Below are positions 1 to 9,593 of a stretch of DNA of 38,687 nt, piece by piece (position 1 is the stretch's first letter; each line of letters starts with the position of its first letter). The notes beneath the pieces are model-generated. The model saw only the letters and a program-made list of their open reading frames with translations, did no database searches and was not told where the DNA came from. The stretch covers positions 1-38,687 of the forward strand of contig JAJZJL010000031.1 of assembly GCA_021810145.1 (NCBI GenBank), read 5' to 3'. A program made the translations under genes and the position numbers. The DNA is from Planctomycetota bacterium (GTDB taxonomy: Bacteria; Planctomycetota; Phycisphaerae; WQYP01).

Positions 1-1011
1 ATCGTTAAACCCCATGGCGACGATCAGGCGTAGGATCTGGACAACGCGTTCATCAATCAGGCGGATGGAAAGCTTATGCTTTGCGAGCAAACCACTTATA
101 GCCGCGAGCGAATATTTATTGGTTGCCGGCATTTCGAGGTTAAGTCCGGCGGTAAGATTCCGCCGCGTGTTGTATACGCAACCCCAGTCGGACATCGCCA
201 AGCCTTTAAATCCCCACTTTTTTCGCAAAATATCAGTCAACAAAAAATGATTTTCCGAGCCATATTCACCATTGATGCGATTGCATGCCGTCATCAACGC
301 CCACGCCCGTCCCTCAAGCACGGCGGCCCGGAATGGCGGCAGATAGATTTCTTCCAATGCGCGCCGGCTGATGATGCAATTAATCCATGGCCGCATGGTT
401 TCAATTTCATTGCCCACAAAGTGTTTGCAGCACGCCGCCACATCCTCTGATTGCAGGCCCTTGACGTACGGCACGACCATTTGGGCCGCCAGAAATGGAT
501 CTTCGCCTCCAATGTATTCCATGCTGCGGCCATTCTGCGGCTGACGCAGCAGATTCAGCCCGGGACCCAGCAGAATTCCAACATGCTTGGCACGGGCGTC
601 AATGCCGATGTGCCGACCCTCGCGCCGGGCCAATTGCCGATCCCAACTGGACGTCAGGCATGGAGCCGCGGGATAGGCTGTCGAAGCCCCCCAATCCACC
701 ACCCCCACCGTTGCGTCACTGACTTTTATGGACGGGATACCCACACCCTTTATGGAATGCAAAGCCTCGTGGCTGTTACCTGAAAGAAGCCGCACCTTTT
801 CCGCCAGTGTCATACGCCGCATAAGCGACTCCGCCCGCCGGTTAATCTGTGCGGTCGTCAGACCCAGTGGCGAATATTCACTGTCCAGGGCGAACGATTG
901 CTTTGCCGAAATCATGCCGAAAAGCAAAATTGACAACAACAGAATGCGGCACCCAGTGCGGTCACTATATGACTTAAAAATGCCGGTAAAGGGCAGCACC
1001 CCTTTTCGCAT
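1..1011 (-). CDS. GH3 beta-glucosidase-like enzyme, N-terminal part (cut by window edge)
   Basis: Translation of the minus strand gives 337 residues open to the left edge, so the ORF track misses it. A hydrophobic N-terminal stretch (about residues 22-42) suggests an exported protein. GH3 landmarks are clear: RMTLAEKVRLL (about 66-76), KVSD (about 97-100), GPGLNLLR and GRSMEYIGGEDP (about 149-172), KHFVGNE (196-202) and GLAMSDWG, in which D275 is the expected nucleophile. GH3 enzymes cleave terminal beta-linked glucose or xylose from oligosaccharides. The ATG at 1011 is preceded by CAGGAG with a 6-nt spacer, which fixes the start. It lies 113 bp downstream of the PATR/propeller gene and is probably the last visible gene of that operon. 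The C-terminal domains are outside the window and the substrate cannot be called. Confidence 0.93.
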   Translation of the reverse strand, partial: MRKGVLPFTGIFKSYSDRTGCRILLLSILLFGMISAKQSFALDSEYSPLGLTTAQINRRAESLMRRMTLAEKVRLLSGNSHEALHSIKGVGIPSIKVSDATVGVVDWGASTAYPAAPCLTSSWDRQLARREGRHIGIDARAKHVGILLGPGLNLLRQPQNGRSMEYIGGEDPFLAAQMVVPYVKGLQSEDVAACCKHFVGNEIETMRPWINCIISRRALEEIYLPPFRAAVLEGRAWALMTACNRINGEYGSENHFLLTDILRKKWGFKGLAMSDWGCVYNTRRNLTAGLNLEMPATNKYSLAAISGLLAKHKLSIRLIDERVVQILRLIVAMGFND

Positions 1012-1124
1012 AACAAACTCCTGAAAATGCTGATCACAAAAGATCAAATACCAAACGCCGAACAACGACACCGCACGTTGCACACACGACCATTCGGGAG
1101 ACTCAATGCCGAATATAGCAACAT

Positions 1125-4100
1125 TTATGCCCCGCCTGTCCGCCACCGAACACGCCGAGACAGCAGGCCCATACCTCCGACAACGAGAAGACACAACGTG
1201 GCCGGTTCGGGAACGGCGGCAACATTCAGCATTTCGGCCACGTTGGAATTAGCCAAACTCAGCGTGTAACTGCTGGAACCGAGGGAAAACATTTCGGTGT
1301 GGCTGCCATTGCCAAACAGGAAGGTGCCCGTCAGGCCACCATTAGCATCACTGATCAGGTTATATAGACCACTGTGCAAGGTAGTTCCCAGAGCGGAGAT
1401 AGAGATGATATTCGTTCCGCTGACCGCCGCTGTTCCTTGAATGACAATATTGCTGGCATTTCCGTTGGAATTCAGGGCAACATCGATGGTAGCACCCGAG
1501 AATTTCAGGTTATTATTAAACGTCAGCGTTCCGGTTGAACCAGTTGAGCCCGGCCGCAGCGTTCCGTACGCGGCCAGATTGCCCAGAACCGAACCAGCAC
1601 CAAGCAGGCTCTGATGACTGCCAATGGTGTAGCCCCCCGGCAGGGACGAAACGTCAAAAGTGGCACCTGAATTCACGATAATTGCCGAGCTGTCAGCAAT
1701 CGAACCGGCCTGGGTAACCCTGCTTCCATTGCCGCTGGTGTAACTGTATGTCCCCAATGCCAGTGTTCCGGATTGTATGGTGGTAGGGCCGGTGTAGGTA
1801 TTGGCGTTGGCCAGAGTCACCGTTCCGCCTCCCGTAATTGTCAATCCTCCATCCGTGCCGGACGTTACTCCTGAAACAATCGGAGCCGCAACAAGCAGAT
1901 TGTAGGTTTCGCCAATCTGATTGTTCGTTGTGCCATTGGGGTTGCCGGGATTGGCAACATTGAACTGACCGCTGTCGTTAATTGTGGCACCACCGGCCAA
2001 CAATTGGACCGTAACGTGGTTGGTAATCCATGCCCCGGAGGGATTGGTGAACGGACCATTTTCCAAGGTTCCACCATTAATATTCAGAAAATCCGTGGTG
2101 GAGTTAATCGTTCCACCGCTGGAATGCACCAAACTCGCCGCCAGGGTTCCACCACTGTTGACGTTGACAACCGCCGCGCCGCCGTTGGTTCCGATGCGAG
2201 TCTGGTACGATTCCACCACACCACCCTGGTTGATGTTGATCGCTCCGGGACCACCGCCCAACGAAACAAGCCATTCGCCCGTATTGGTGGCGGTGCCATC
2301 AACATTAAGCGTACCTTGAATCATCGAATAAAAGCCCGCGTTAAATGTGGCCCCGGTATCCACATTCATCGTGGAGTTGACACCAAGAAACGCTCCCCAA
2401 GTTTGGTTGGGGCTGGCGTTAAGTGTCACACCTTTGCCCAGCGTAAAAGTGCCGCCGGGGATGGTGATGTTGGCCGAACCGGATGCATCACTCGCGCCTC
2501 CCGCAGTAACCGTCAAGCTTGCCGGGGTATTGGAAGTGTTTTCAACCAGTACGCTTCCGTTATTGTTGATACTTTGCACGCGCAAAGCTTCAACCGACTG
2601 ATTGTTGCCATGCAGGTCCAGCGACACAGGCGAATTCCCATTGTTGAAGTCGGCCGAATACAGTGACAGGGTCCCACTGGTCGGCAGCGTGTTGGCACCG
2701 CCATTGAGCACGACGACGGTTCCATCTGCATACGAACCGATCAGGGTATTACCAGTATAGGTTTCCTGGTTATTGAGGTTGAAGGTCTGCACAACATTAT
2801 TGGCATCGCTTTGACCCCAGAGATTTAGTTGGCCGACGGTTCCACTGATTGCACCGTTGAGATTCACAGTGGTGTTAATCCCATCGTTGAATATCTGCGT
2901 CTGCGTGTTATTGGAACTGCCGAGGCTGATATTTCCATTGTCGTTATAGACCTGATTATTGCCGGTGAATTGCAGCGCTCCGTTGCTGTTGGCCACACCA
3001 AAGCCGTTGCTGACATTCCCATTGATGCTGATGGCATTGCTTAGAGCCCCAGTGCCGTTGTTACTGTTGAGCACCAAGCTCGCGCCGGTATCCACGGTGA
3101 CGTTCCCGGTTCCCAACGGTGCTGAGAAATTTCCACTGCTGGCACCCGTGGGCTGCGACACGTACAGCGTTCCTGCCGTCACGGTCGTTCCAGTGCTGTT
3201 GACATTGTTACCAGTTAAGGTCAACTGCTTCCCGCCGGTGAGATTCAACCCATTGGTGAATATTGTATTGGCCGAGATGGTGGCGTTGGCATTGGCTACA
3301 ACAGACGCCCCTGTAAGCGTTAACGTGTATGAACCACTGTTCGCGATGGTATAGTTACCGCTGGTGGCTGGATTGAACGTCAGCCCACCAGCTTTTATGT
3401 TGGCCCCCAGAGAGATCGTTCCGGCGGCACCATTATTGGTGCCAAATGTGGCGATGTTCTGCGGTGGCACGCCGTTGGGGACCGCGAGATTCAGATAGCT
3501 GAAATTTCCGCGCACCCAGTAGGCCCATTCGTTATTTGTGCGGTCGGTCGCGTTGACTGTGCCGCCGACAAAGGTAAGCTGGCTGTTATTAAGCAGTTGC
3601 TTATCCGAGCTCGATAGCAGTCCAATTCCTTCACCGAAGGAAAAACCAAGATTATTCGCACCGATCGATTCCTGGCTGGCCAGACTCCAGTTGGAGTTGA
3701 AAAAACTGAGTTGCATACTGCTATCGCCGATTGGAGTAGTTGCGATCGGCGTGGTGTTGGCGACGACAATAAACTGACTTGTGGCGGCATTGTACGCCAT
3801 ATCCAGAGAGTATCCGCCCACCAGAGAAGGGGAAAAACTGCTCACGGTGGTGTAGTTTGAAAACGTGGGCGAGGCGGAACGAATAACTTGAATGGTATCC
3901 GCCGCGCCGTTGCCCTGTGCATCGGTGTATATCATGTACCAATAACCATCATTGGCACGAACCACCGCCGGCTGTCCGGTACCGTATGCGTTCGAATCAA
4001 TCGGAGAAGCCGGCGCAATTAGCGAGTAGCCACTGGCGCTATTGCCGGCATACACAGGAGTGAACGTGGCCCCACCGTTGGTGGACTCCGCGATGCCGAT

Positions 4101-4691
4101 GCGTGTCGTTTCTGAAAGCTTCGTACCGTTGGTATTACCGTCATACGCCATGTAATAAATGCCGGTATTTGGATCCACGTAAACATTGGGATCACAGACA
4201 TCCAGAGAATTGAAATAAGACGGATTGCTGTAATTAGGGGCCAACGCCGTTGTTACCGGCGCGTTTGCCAAACCTGCCAGCGTGGAGGATTCCATAAATC
4301 CGATATGGTCACCACCGGGCATCGATGGCGTGTTGTAACACATCCAGACCTTATACATCCCGTCCGTGGGATCGTACATGAATGAGGGGCAATACATGTA
4401 ATTAAACGAGCTGTTGGATTCCAATGTACCTGAACCCAGCACCGAACTATAGGGGCTGCCGCCGGTAAATGTATTACCCCAACCGGAGTCCGTTGTTCCA
4501 TTCGACCAATTGGCCGTGGCAGTACTCCAGATGCCGCCGCCGTCGCTGGGCGCAGCGGGATTTGAGCCGCTGGCATCCCATACATAGCCTCCGCCTGCGG
4601 CATGTGCCACGGAACCGGTTAAAACAAAACCAACCGCGATGGCCAGTACTCTTATCACGACCCTTTCTTTCTCGTCAGCATTTTTACACAT
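1125..4691 (-). CDS. PATR/PEP-CTERM surface protein with inserted GH43-like beta-propeller
   Basis: The protein has 1188 residues. The ORF-track start at 4706 is a TTG; the ATG at 4691 has GGAGGG 7 nt upstream and leads directly into a signal peptide (VLAIAVGFVLTGSVAHA). Residues about 35-75 form an N-terminal module (WDASG...GGGIWSTATANWSNGTTD) shared with the other two PATR proteins of the window. Residues about 80-410 break that pattern and read like a five-bladed propeller glycosidase (MYCPSFMYDPTDGMYKVWM, CDPNVYVDPNTGIYYMAYDG, PAVVRANDGYWYMIY), resembling GH43/GH32-type folds. From about 411 on are Gly/Asn/Thr-rich beta-strand repeats, including TVTLANANTYTGPTTIQSG of the autotransporter-associated repeat type. 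The end is PEP-CTERM: VPEPATLCLLVVGGMGLL followed by SRRVRWR. No beta-barrel is present, so surface delivery would depend on exosortase-type sorting rather than autotransport. Hydrolytic activity is unproven. Confidence 0.88.
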   Translation of the reverse strand: MCKNADEKERVVIRVLAIAVGFVLTGSVAHAAGGGYVWDASGSNPAAPSDGGGIWSTATANWSNGTTDSGWGNTFTGGSPYSSVLGSGTLESNSSFNYMYCPSFMYDPTDGMYKVWMCYNTPSMPGGDHIGFMESSTLAGLANAPVTTALAPNYSNPSYFNSLDVCDPNVYVDPNTGIYYMAYDGNTNGTKLSETTRIGIAESTNGGATFTPVYAGNSASGYSLIAPASPIDSNAYGTGQPAVVRANDGYWYMIYTDAQGNGAADTIQVIRSASPTFSNYTTVSSFSPSLVGGYSLDMAYNAATSQFIVVANTTPIATTPIGDSSMQLSFFNSNWSLASQESIGANNLGFSFGEGIGLLSSSDKQLLNNSQLTFVGGTVNATDRTNNEWAYWVRGNFSYLNLAVPNGVPPQNIATFGTNNGAAGTISLGANIKAGGLTFNPATSGNYTIANSGSYTLTLTGASVVANANATISANTIFTNGLNLTGGKQLTLTGNNVNSTGTTVTAGTLYVSQPTGASSGNFSAPLGTGNVTVDTGASLVLNSNNGTGALSNAISINGNVSNGFGVANSNGALQFTGNNQVYNDNGNISLGSSNNTQTQIFNDGINTTVNLNGAISGTVGQLNLWGQSDANNVVQTFNLNNQETYTGNTLIGSYADGTVVVLNGGANTLPTSGTLSLYSADFNNGNSPVSLDLHGNNQSVEALRVQSINNNGSVLVENTSNTPASLTVTAGGASDASGSANITIPGGTFTLGKGVTLNASPNQTWGAFLGVNSTMNVDTGATFNAGFYSMIQGTLNVDGTATNTGEWLVSLGGGPGAININQGGVVESYQTRIGTNGGAAVVNVNSGGTLAASLVHSSGGTINSTTDFLNINGGTLENGPFTNPSGAWITNHVTVQLLAGGATINDSGQFNVANPGNPNGTTNNQIGETYNLLVAAPIVSGVTSGTDGGLTITGGGTVTLANANTYTGPTTIQSGTLALGTYSYTSGNGSRVTQAGSIADSSAIIVNSGATFDVSSLPGGYTIGSHQSLLGAGSVLGNLAAYGTLRPGSTGSTGTLTFNNNLKFSGATIDVALNSNGNASNIVIQGTAAVSGTNIISISALGTTLHSGLYNLISDANGGLTGTFLFGNGSHTEMFSLGSSSYTLSLANSNVAEMLNVAAVPEPATLCLLVVGGMGLLSRRVRWRTGGA

Positions 4692-4729
4692 GACCAAACC
4701 CTCCAAAAGGAAATATTCAAATACAGGGA

Positions 4730-6079
4730 CTATTTCGTAGCGGCTGCCTTGCGACCAAGCCGCCGGGCCAGGATCAGTCGATGGTAGAGACGAATCTCGT
4801 GGCGTGTCAGGTTGGTATAGAAAAAGCCCCAGCCGCTGGGTCGGTGCGATCCCAATTCGGTCATCAGTGTGGGCTCCATATCGTTGCTCAAATTCACGCT
4901 GTACTGATCCGGCGGTTCAAATTCATTCCACTGGCATAAAAACAGGAAATGGGGTAGATATTTATCCGCTACACGCCATTGCGTACGGTATGTTTCGCCA
5001 TAATTCTTTCCACCTGCGCCAGGTCCGAGCCAGTTATTGAGATCCTTGCCAGGCGGACGTATGGCCGGATAACCACTGGCCACGGTAAGCGCCTCCGCTC
5101 TTCCATGATAGAGTGTTGGTGTTGCCTTCTGGTCATACCAGGACCACACCCCATAGCGTTGCTCCCTGGTGTATTGCAGCCAGGCACCAACATAGCGAAT
5201 GGTAAACCGCGAATCCCGCACCACCGGTGGATGCGAAGTACGCGGCCCGTTCAGGTATAAAAGTAACAACGGCTTGCCGTGATACTGCAAATAGATGTTC
5301 CGATACTTGGGATTATGGATGTAATGCCGGTACACGTAATTAATCTGTTTCCTGTACCAGGGGCCGGTGTAGGGCGTGGTATGATTTATCCAATAGTTAT
5401 GCTCCGGCCCCATAAGAAAAACGATTTTGGGATGCTGCCGCATGTGCGCATAAAGATGAAACAGCGCATTGTTCGCGGCGATGCACTCACGGGCCGGGGC
5501 GTCGGGAAAGGGTTTGGTCAGATTGTTCGTCCAGTCCGTCTCCACAAAATTAATACCCATCTGGTTGAACCACAGCGCCTGCTGCCGAAGTATACGTGGA
5601 TCCAGCGAACTATAACGCCCTAAAACAGGCTCGGCTTCCTCATGGCCCCATTGGGCGTAACCGGGACCAAACCAGACTTCATATTCCATGCCAATCAAAT
5701 GTTTGGGATCGGTAACGATGTTAAAGAGCCGCCGTTTAACCAGCACCGTCAGTGGTGGGGAAGTGATTTTGCCGCTACGCACGGTAATGACGTTGTTCCC
5801 CACCTCCGGTAACGGCAAGAGCAGATGCGCCACCCCGGAGGGCAGTGTCCTCTCACTGGCGCACCATGGTTTGCCGTTAACCAAAGCTCGAAGTTTTACA
5901 CCAGCGGCAGGCTGACCGTCAGACGTTTTTGCGGTGGCGGTTGCGACAACGCACTGGCCTTCCAATATTACCGGACGGTTAACGTGGATGATAAGAGATT
6001 GAACGGTTGCGGCCTTGGCCGCGACAGAAATTACACCAGACAATGCTATGCATACGATCACTGAAATGGATCTTATCAT
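4730..6079 (-). CDS. Secreted TIM-barrel-type glycoside hydrolase-like protein with N-terminal Ig-like domain
   Basis: The 449-residue protein starts at the ATG at 6079, preceded by AGGGG with an 8-nt spacer; the ORF-track start 72 nt upstream lacks this. A signal peptide (MIRSISVIVCIALSGVISVAAKA) is followed by an Ig-like domain (about 25-120; LIIHVNRPVILEGQ, LPEVGNNVITVRSGKITS). The remainder has the look of a (beta/alpha)8 glycosidase: GMEYEVWFGPGYAQWG, MGINFVETDWTNN, KIVFLMGPEHNYWI, GVWSWYD, and a C-terminal FLFLCQWNEFEPPDQYSVN with NDMEPT. The abundance of Trp/Tyr and paired acidic residues suits a carbohydrate-active enzyme, distantly like GH71/GH99-type proteins, but I cannot assign a family with confidence. 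It lies 38 bp upstream of the propeller/PATR gene and 163 bp downstream of a pseudopilin gene, so it is probably co-transcribed in a glycan locus. Confidence 0.75.
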   Translation of the reverse strand: MIRSISVIVCIALSGVISVAAKAATVQSLIIHVNRPVILEGQCVVATATAKTSDGQPAAGVKLRALVNGKPWCASERTLPSGVAHLLLPLPEVGNNVITVRSGKITSPPLTVLVKRRLFNIVTDPKHLIGMEYEVWFGPGYAQWGHEEAEPVLGRYSSLDPRILRQQALWFNQMGINFVETDWTNNLTKPFPDAPARECIAANNALFHLYAHMRQHPKIVFLMGPEHNYWINHTTPYTGPWYRKQINYVYRHYIHNPKYRNIYLQYHGKPLLLLYLNGPRTSHPPVVRDSRFTIRYVGAWLQYTREQRYGVWSWYDQKATPTLYHGRAEALTVASGYPAIRPPGKDLNNWLGPGAGGKNYGETYRTQWRVADKYLPHFLFLCQWNEFEPPDQYSVNLSNDMEPTLMTELGSHRPSGWGFFYTNLTRHEIRLYHRLILARRLGRKAAATK

Positions 6080-6242
6080 CAATATTTCCCCTGACGCCCA
6101 CTTAGTGTGTGCCAACATCCTCCGCGCTCTTGCGGTAACAAGGAACTGCAAACTTGTTCACCCATGGAGCAATGATATTTTTCCAAGCGCGAGGCAAAAA
6201 CACGGCTTTCTCATGCCGAAACGAGATAATAAAGCGGCCCAT

Positions 6243-7175
6243 TTACCAGCCCATGACCAGTCCCGCCTGAACTTCGATCCTGGGATGTATCTGCGACATC
6301 GGTTGCCACACTACCGCACCATCGTTATATAACTCGTGCGCGCCGGTTGGCAGGTCGTTGTTGTTCTCTGTAACATGATCCGAGCTCACGTCACCCGAAG
6401 ACGGGAAATTGGCCAATCCTCTCAACCCAACGGGTCCTTGGAAAAAAACCTCATCCGTCAACAGTATCGTACCGGGCGCGGAACGCGGATTGGTAGCAGG
6501 TTTGTGTTCTGTTTTATAATAATCCGGCAGGTAGACATAAGAGCTTACATAGGCGTTCGCCGGCTCACCTACCTGCTGCAGATAAGCGCCCGCCTGGTCC
6601 TCACCGGGACTGTAGGAATCTTTATCCCGATCTAGCCAGTAACAATATCCGCTATAGGAGTCGCTCCAGTTGGTGGCCAACCCATTGGTATAAAAATTTG
6701 CAGGAAAAAAGGCTGATTGGTTGAATCCTCCGGGTTGCGTGGAAAACATTAGAGACAACCCCTGCGGACTGGGGGTGAGGATACCCGGTCGTGGATTGAC
6801 CATGGTATCGCCAACGGTTCCAAAAGAATCGTAGTAAAGCAGACCGAATCCCCATGTCGGATAATTTGTCCAAACCCCCTTGGCGGAATCGTATCCCCCA
6901 TAGGTTCCAAATGGCCAGTCGCCGGTATTGGAAAGTGGGTACACCCCTCTGAATTCATTAGCGTACTCTTGCATAGCGATCCCGTCCTGTTGCATATTGG
7001 AAGCACACTGGATTCGCAATGCCAAGCTTTTCGCCCGCGCCAAGGCCGGCAGCAGCAACGCAATCAACAGGGCGATAATCGAAATCACAACCAAAAGCTC
7101 TATGAGAGTAAAACCCTTGCTTAAATTCCGGTTCGAAGCAACCCTGCGATACGGGTAAAGTTCAGAAATGATCAT
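6243..7175 (-). CDS. Pseudopilin-like protein 1 (prepilin N-terminal methylation signal)
   Basis: The 310-residue protein carries a type IV prepilin/type II secretion leader: a basic leader ending SKG, then [24 protein letters not shown], cleaved by prepilin peptidase after Gly with the conserved Glu at +5. The globular part contains [13 protein letters not shown], a tyrosine-rich centre, and the paralogue signature [22 protein letters not shown]. It is related to planctomycete DUF1559-type pseudopilins but lacks the exact H-X9-DG spacing. The start ATG at 7175 follows AAAGGTG. It differs from its four paralogues by ending in VMGW instead of FYFAW/YYAW. The protein would be membrane-anchored or built into a pseudopilus facing the periplasm or cell surface. 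It lies between a PATR protein gene and a glycosidase gene. Confidence 0.9.
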   Translation of the reverse strand: MIISELYPYRRVASNRNLSKGFTLIELLVVISIIALLIALLLPALARAKSLALRIQCASNMQQDGIAMQEYANEFRGVYPLSNTGDWPFGTYGGYDSAKGVWTNYPTWGFGLLYYDSFGTVGDTMVNPRPGILTPSPQGLSLMFSTQPGGFNQSAFFPANFYTNGLATNWSDSYSGYCYWLDRDKDSYSPGEDQAGAYLQQVGEPANAYVSSYVYLPDYYKTEHKPATNPRSAPGTILLTDEVFFQGPVGLRGLANFPSSGDVSSDHVTENNNDLPTGAHELYNDGAVVWQPMSQIHPRIEVQAGLVMGW

Positions 7176-7303
7176 AGTCAGTCACCTTTCATTGAAAAAA
7201 GGACAAAAAGCTTGCCGACATACACCGCCAAATATCTGGATTTACAATATGCAACAAACCATTCTCATAACGAACGCCTGCCTTAATTCCGTTTTCTTTA
7301 ACT

Positions 7304-7340
7304 ACACCTTGCCACAACATTCCATGTCATGGCAAGGTGT
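7304..7340. other. 11-bp perfect inverted repeat between PATR2 and pseudopilin 1
   Basis: ACACCTTGCCA (7304-7314) and TGGCAAGGTGT (7330-7340) form a perfect 11-bp stem with a 15-nt loop, starting 16 nt past the stop of the upstream minus-strand gene. No T-run follows on the minus strand, so a canonical intrinsic terminator is not supported. It may attenuate transcription, stabilise the PATR2 mRNA 3' end, or be an operator. Confidence 0.5.
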
Positions 7341-7355
7341 CAAGGTGCAACGCAA

Positions 7356-9593
7356 TCAGGCGCGGCGCAACCTGGTTTTCCGGGTTACCAGCAATGCCAA
7401 ACCGCTGATGGCAAGCAGACCCAGTGTGGCTGGCTCAGGAACCGGTACAGCAGCACCGATATTAAGTGTCTCCGCAGTGCTGGAGTTCCCAAGCGTAAGC
7501 ATGTAGCTGTCGGAACCCAAAAGGTATTTCTCTGTATTCGTGCCGTTCCCGAAGAGGAATGTCCCGGTCAATCCGCCGCTGGCATCAGCCAGCAAATTGT
7601 AAGTACCCGGAGTCAGGGCGGTCACACCGGAGGCCGCCGCGAAGCTGATGGTGTTGCTGCCGGTGATTGTTGCGGCGGAACTCACGACAAGGCTCGAAAC
7701 ATTTCCGCCAGCATCCATCGCCACATCAATGGTTCCGCCGGAAAGATTCAGACCCTTGAGGGTGGTCGGTGCCGCGGTGATGGCCGAAATGTCGAGACCC
7801 CCGCCGGACTTTATGGTAACCAGCGAGCTGTCAGCGATCGAACCGGTAGAGCCCAAAGCCAGTGTCCCGGAGGCAATTGTGGTTGGACCCGTGTAGGTAT
7901 TGGCGGCAGCCAGCACCACCGTACCTCCGCCTGCCACCGTGATTCCACCCGTGCTGCTATTCGGGCCTTGCAGGAACGGTGAGTCCACGACACCCTGGAC
8001 TCCGGAGGCAACATTGAGCGTCACGCCCTGATTCAACACATTCAGCGTAATGCCGGGGGTTATCCAAGTCGAACCCGTTACGGGTGAATTTGCCGTCATG
8101 GCCAAAGTCCCGTCAAGATTCACTGTAGCCACACCTGTGCCAGTGGTGGTAATTCCGTTTGAGGCTAACGTGCCACCATTGAGGTTAAAGGTGGCGTTGC
8201 TGTTATTTGCGGCAAGGTACAAATTCAGCGGCGCACTGAATGTAACGCCACTGGCCAAGTTGACAGTCGTTCCACCATAAACAGCTACCCCATCATTGAC
8301 GCTGCTATCGGTGAAGTTAGTCAAAAAATTGAGCGTTCCTCCGCTGACAATGTTGGCGTAGGCCGCCACCGTCCCCGGCTTGGAAGTGCCGGGGCCCGTA
8401 CCCGTCATGGTCAGTGTGGCACCGGAATTGGTGGAGTCTTTGACAGTGACTATGCTGCCGGGTCCACCGATATTGGTTACATTAAGCATCGCCACATCCT
8501 GGTTGTTGCCGTGGAGATCAACGACCAACGGACTGGCCTGACCATTCCATATCCCGTTTTCCAAATTCAGGCTCGTACCGGCGGGCAGCGTGTTGGTACC
8601 ACCGTTGAGAGTAACCAGCGTGCTGGCGGCATAAGAATAAATCTGTGTGCTGCCGGTGTAGGTTTCGGCGGCGTTCAAATTAATTGTTTGCTTAGAGGCA
8701 GTGCCGCCCCCTTGTCCGTTGATAGTGAAATTGCCATTTCCGCTTATGACCCCGTTGAAATTACCCACCACTCCGGTGCTCCCATTGAGCATGATTTGCG
8801 CGTCGCTGTTGGGGCCTCCGTTAACAAGGGTAATCGGACCGGTTAAATCGTACGTAATATTCGCACCTTGAAGCGTCAGCGCGCCTGATCCGGCACCTAT
8901 TCCCGCAATGGACAACGCATTGGCGAGTGTTCCGGTAGAACTCCCACCACTTAGATTAAGTATTCCTCCGCTATTTACCGTTACTTGGCCGGTGCCCAGC
9001 GGAGCGCCATAATTCGCGTTCGTCAAGCCGTTGAGGTTTGACATGTTCAGGGTTACCCCGCCCCCAACCGTTGTGCCTACCGTATTCGTGTTGGTCTGTC
9101 CAGCGAAAGACAGTTGCATGCCGCTCCCGCCCGTCAGGTTAAGCCCCTGTTGGAACGTGGTGTTAGCGGAGAGCGTGAGAGACGCATTAACAACCACCGA
9201 GGAACCCGTCAATGTAAGACCGTAGCTCCCGCTGCCCGCAATGGTGTAAGTCGTTCCAGCGTACGCCGCATTGGATTCCAATCCGCCAGCGGTGATATTG
9301 CTGCCGAGCTTTACCGTGCCGGCATCGTTGGCCGAACCCACGACATAACTTCCAAAAGACGCCATGTATCCGCCGTCGGTTGTGTTGTTCCAGACGACAT
9401 CCGTCGTGCCATTGGACCAGTTCGCGTAGGCACCCGCGCTGGCACTCCAAGTGCCTGGACCATCAACCGGGGCGGTGGGAGTCGTGGCGCTACTATCCCA
9501 AGTCAGCGTTGTAGCCGTCACAACGCCTGATGCCGTGAACATTGCTCCCATCGCCAATGCCGCCAGAGTTTTTTGTACGACTTTCGTTGCCAT
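7356..9593 (-). CDS. PATR/PEP-CTERM surface protein 2
   Basis: The 745-residue protein starts at the ATG at 9593, preceded by GGAGG with a 10-nt spacer; the upstream ORF-track start is spurious. A signal peptide (ALAMGAMFTASGVVTA) is followed by the N-terminal module LTWDSSATTP...GTWSASAGAYANWSNGTTD, then long repetitive Gly/Asn/Thr/Ser-rich beta-helix-like sequence with passenger-type repeats (TVVLAAANTYTGPTTIASG). The C-terminus is PEP-CTERM: VPVPEPATLGLLAISGLALL and a basic tail TRKTRLRRA. The protein is probably surface-exposed and adhesive or matrix-forming. No catalytic module is seen, unlike its paralogue at 1125-4691. It is the first gene leftward of the divergent AraC regulator and so probably heads the left locus. 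Confidence 0.88.
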   Translation of the reverse strand: MATKVVQKTLAALAMGAMFTASGVVTATTLTWDSSATTPTAPVDGPGTWSASAGAYANWSNGTTDVVWNNTTDGGYMASFGSYVVGSANDAGTVKLGSNITAGGLESNAAYAGTTYTIAGSGSYGLTLTGSSVVVNASLTLSANTTFQQGLNLTGGSGMQLSFAGQTNTNTVGTTVGGGVTLNMSNLNGLTNANYGAPLGTGQVTVNSGGILNLSGGSSTGTLANALSIAGIGAGSGALTLQGANITYDLTGPITLVNGGPNSDAQIMLNGSTGVVGNFNGVISGNGNFTINGQGGGTASKQTINLNAAETYTGSTQIYSYAASTLVTLNGGTNTLPAGTSLNLENGIWNGQASPLVVDLHGNNQDVAMLNVTNIGGPGSIVTVKDSTNSGATLTMTGTGPGTSKPGTVAAYANIVSGGTLNFLTNFTDSSVNDGVAVYGGTTVNLASGVTFSAPLNLYLAANNSNATFNLNGGTLASNGITTTGTGVATVNLDGTLAMTANSPVTGSTWITPGITLNVLNQGVTLNVASGVQGVVDSPFLQGPNSSTGGITVAGGGTVVLAAANTYTGPTTIASGTLALGSTGSIADSSLVTIKSGGGLDISAITAAPTTLKGLNLSGGTIDVAMDAGGNVSSLVVSSAATITGSNTISFAAASGVTALTPGTYNLLADASGGLTGTFLFGNGTNTEKYLLGSDSYMLTLGNSSTAETLNIGAAVPVPEPATLGLLAISGLALLVTRKTRLRRA

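Noticed and set aside
2004-2666. 220-codon plus-strand ORF opposite PATR1 (and 7329-7982 opposite PATR2)
   Set aside because: Same antisense effect of repetitive PATR coding sequence.
7304-7340. Intrinsic terminator
   Set aside because: The stem is good but no T-run follows on the relevant strand, so it is listed only as an inverted repeat.
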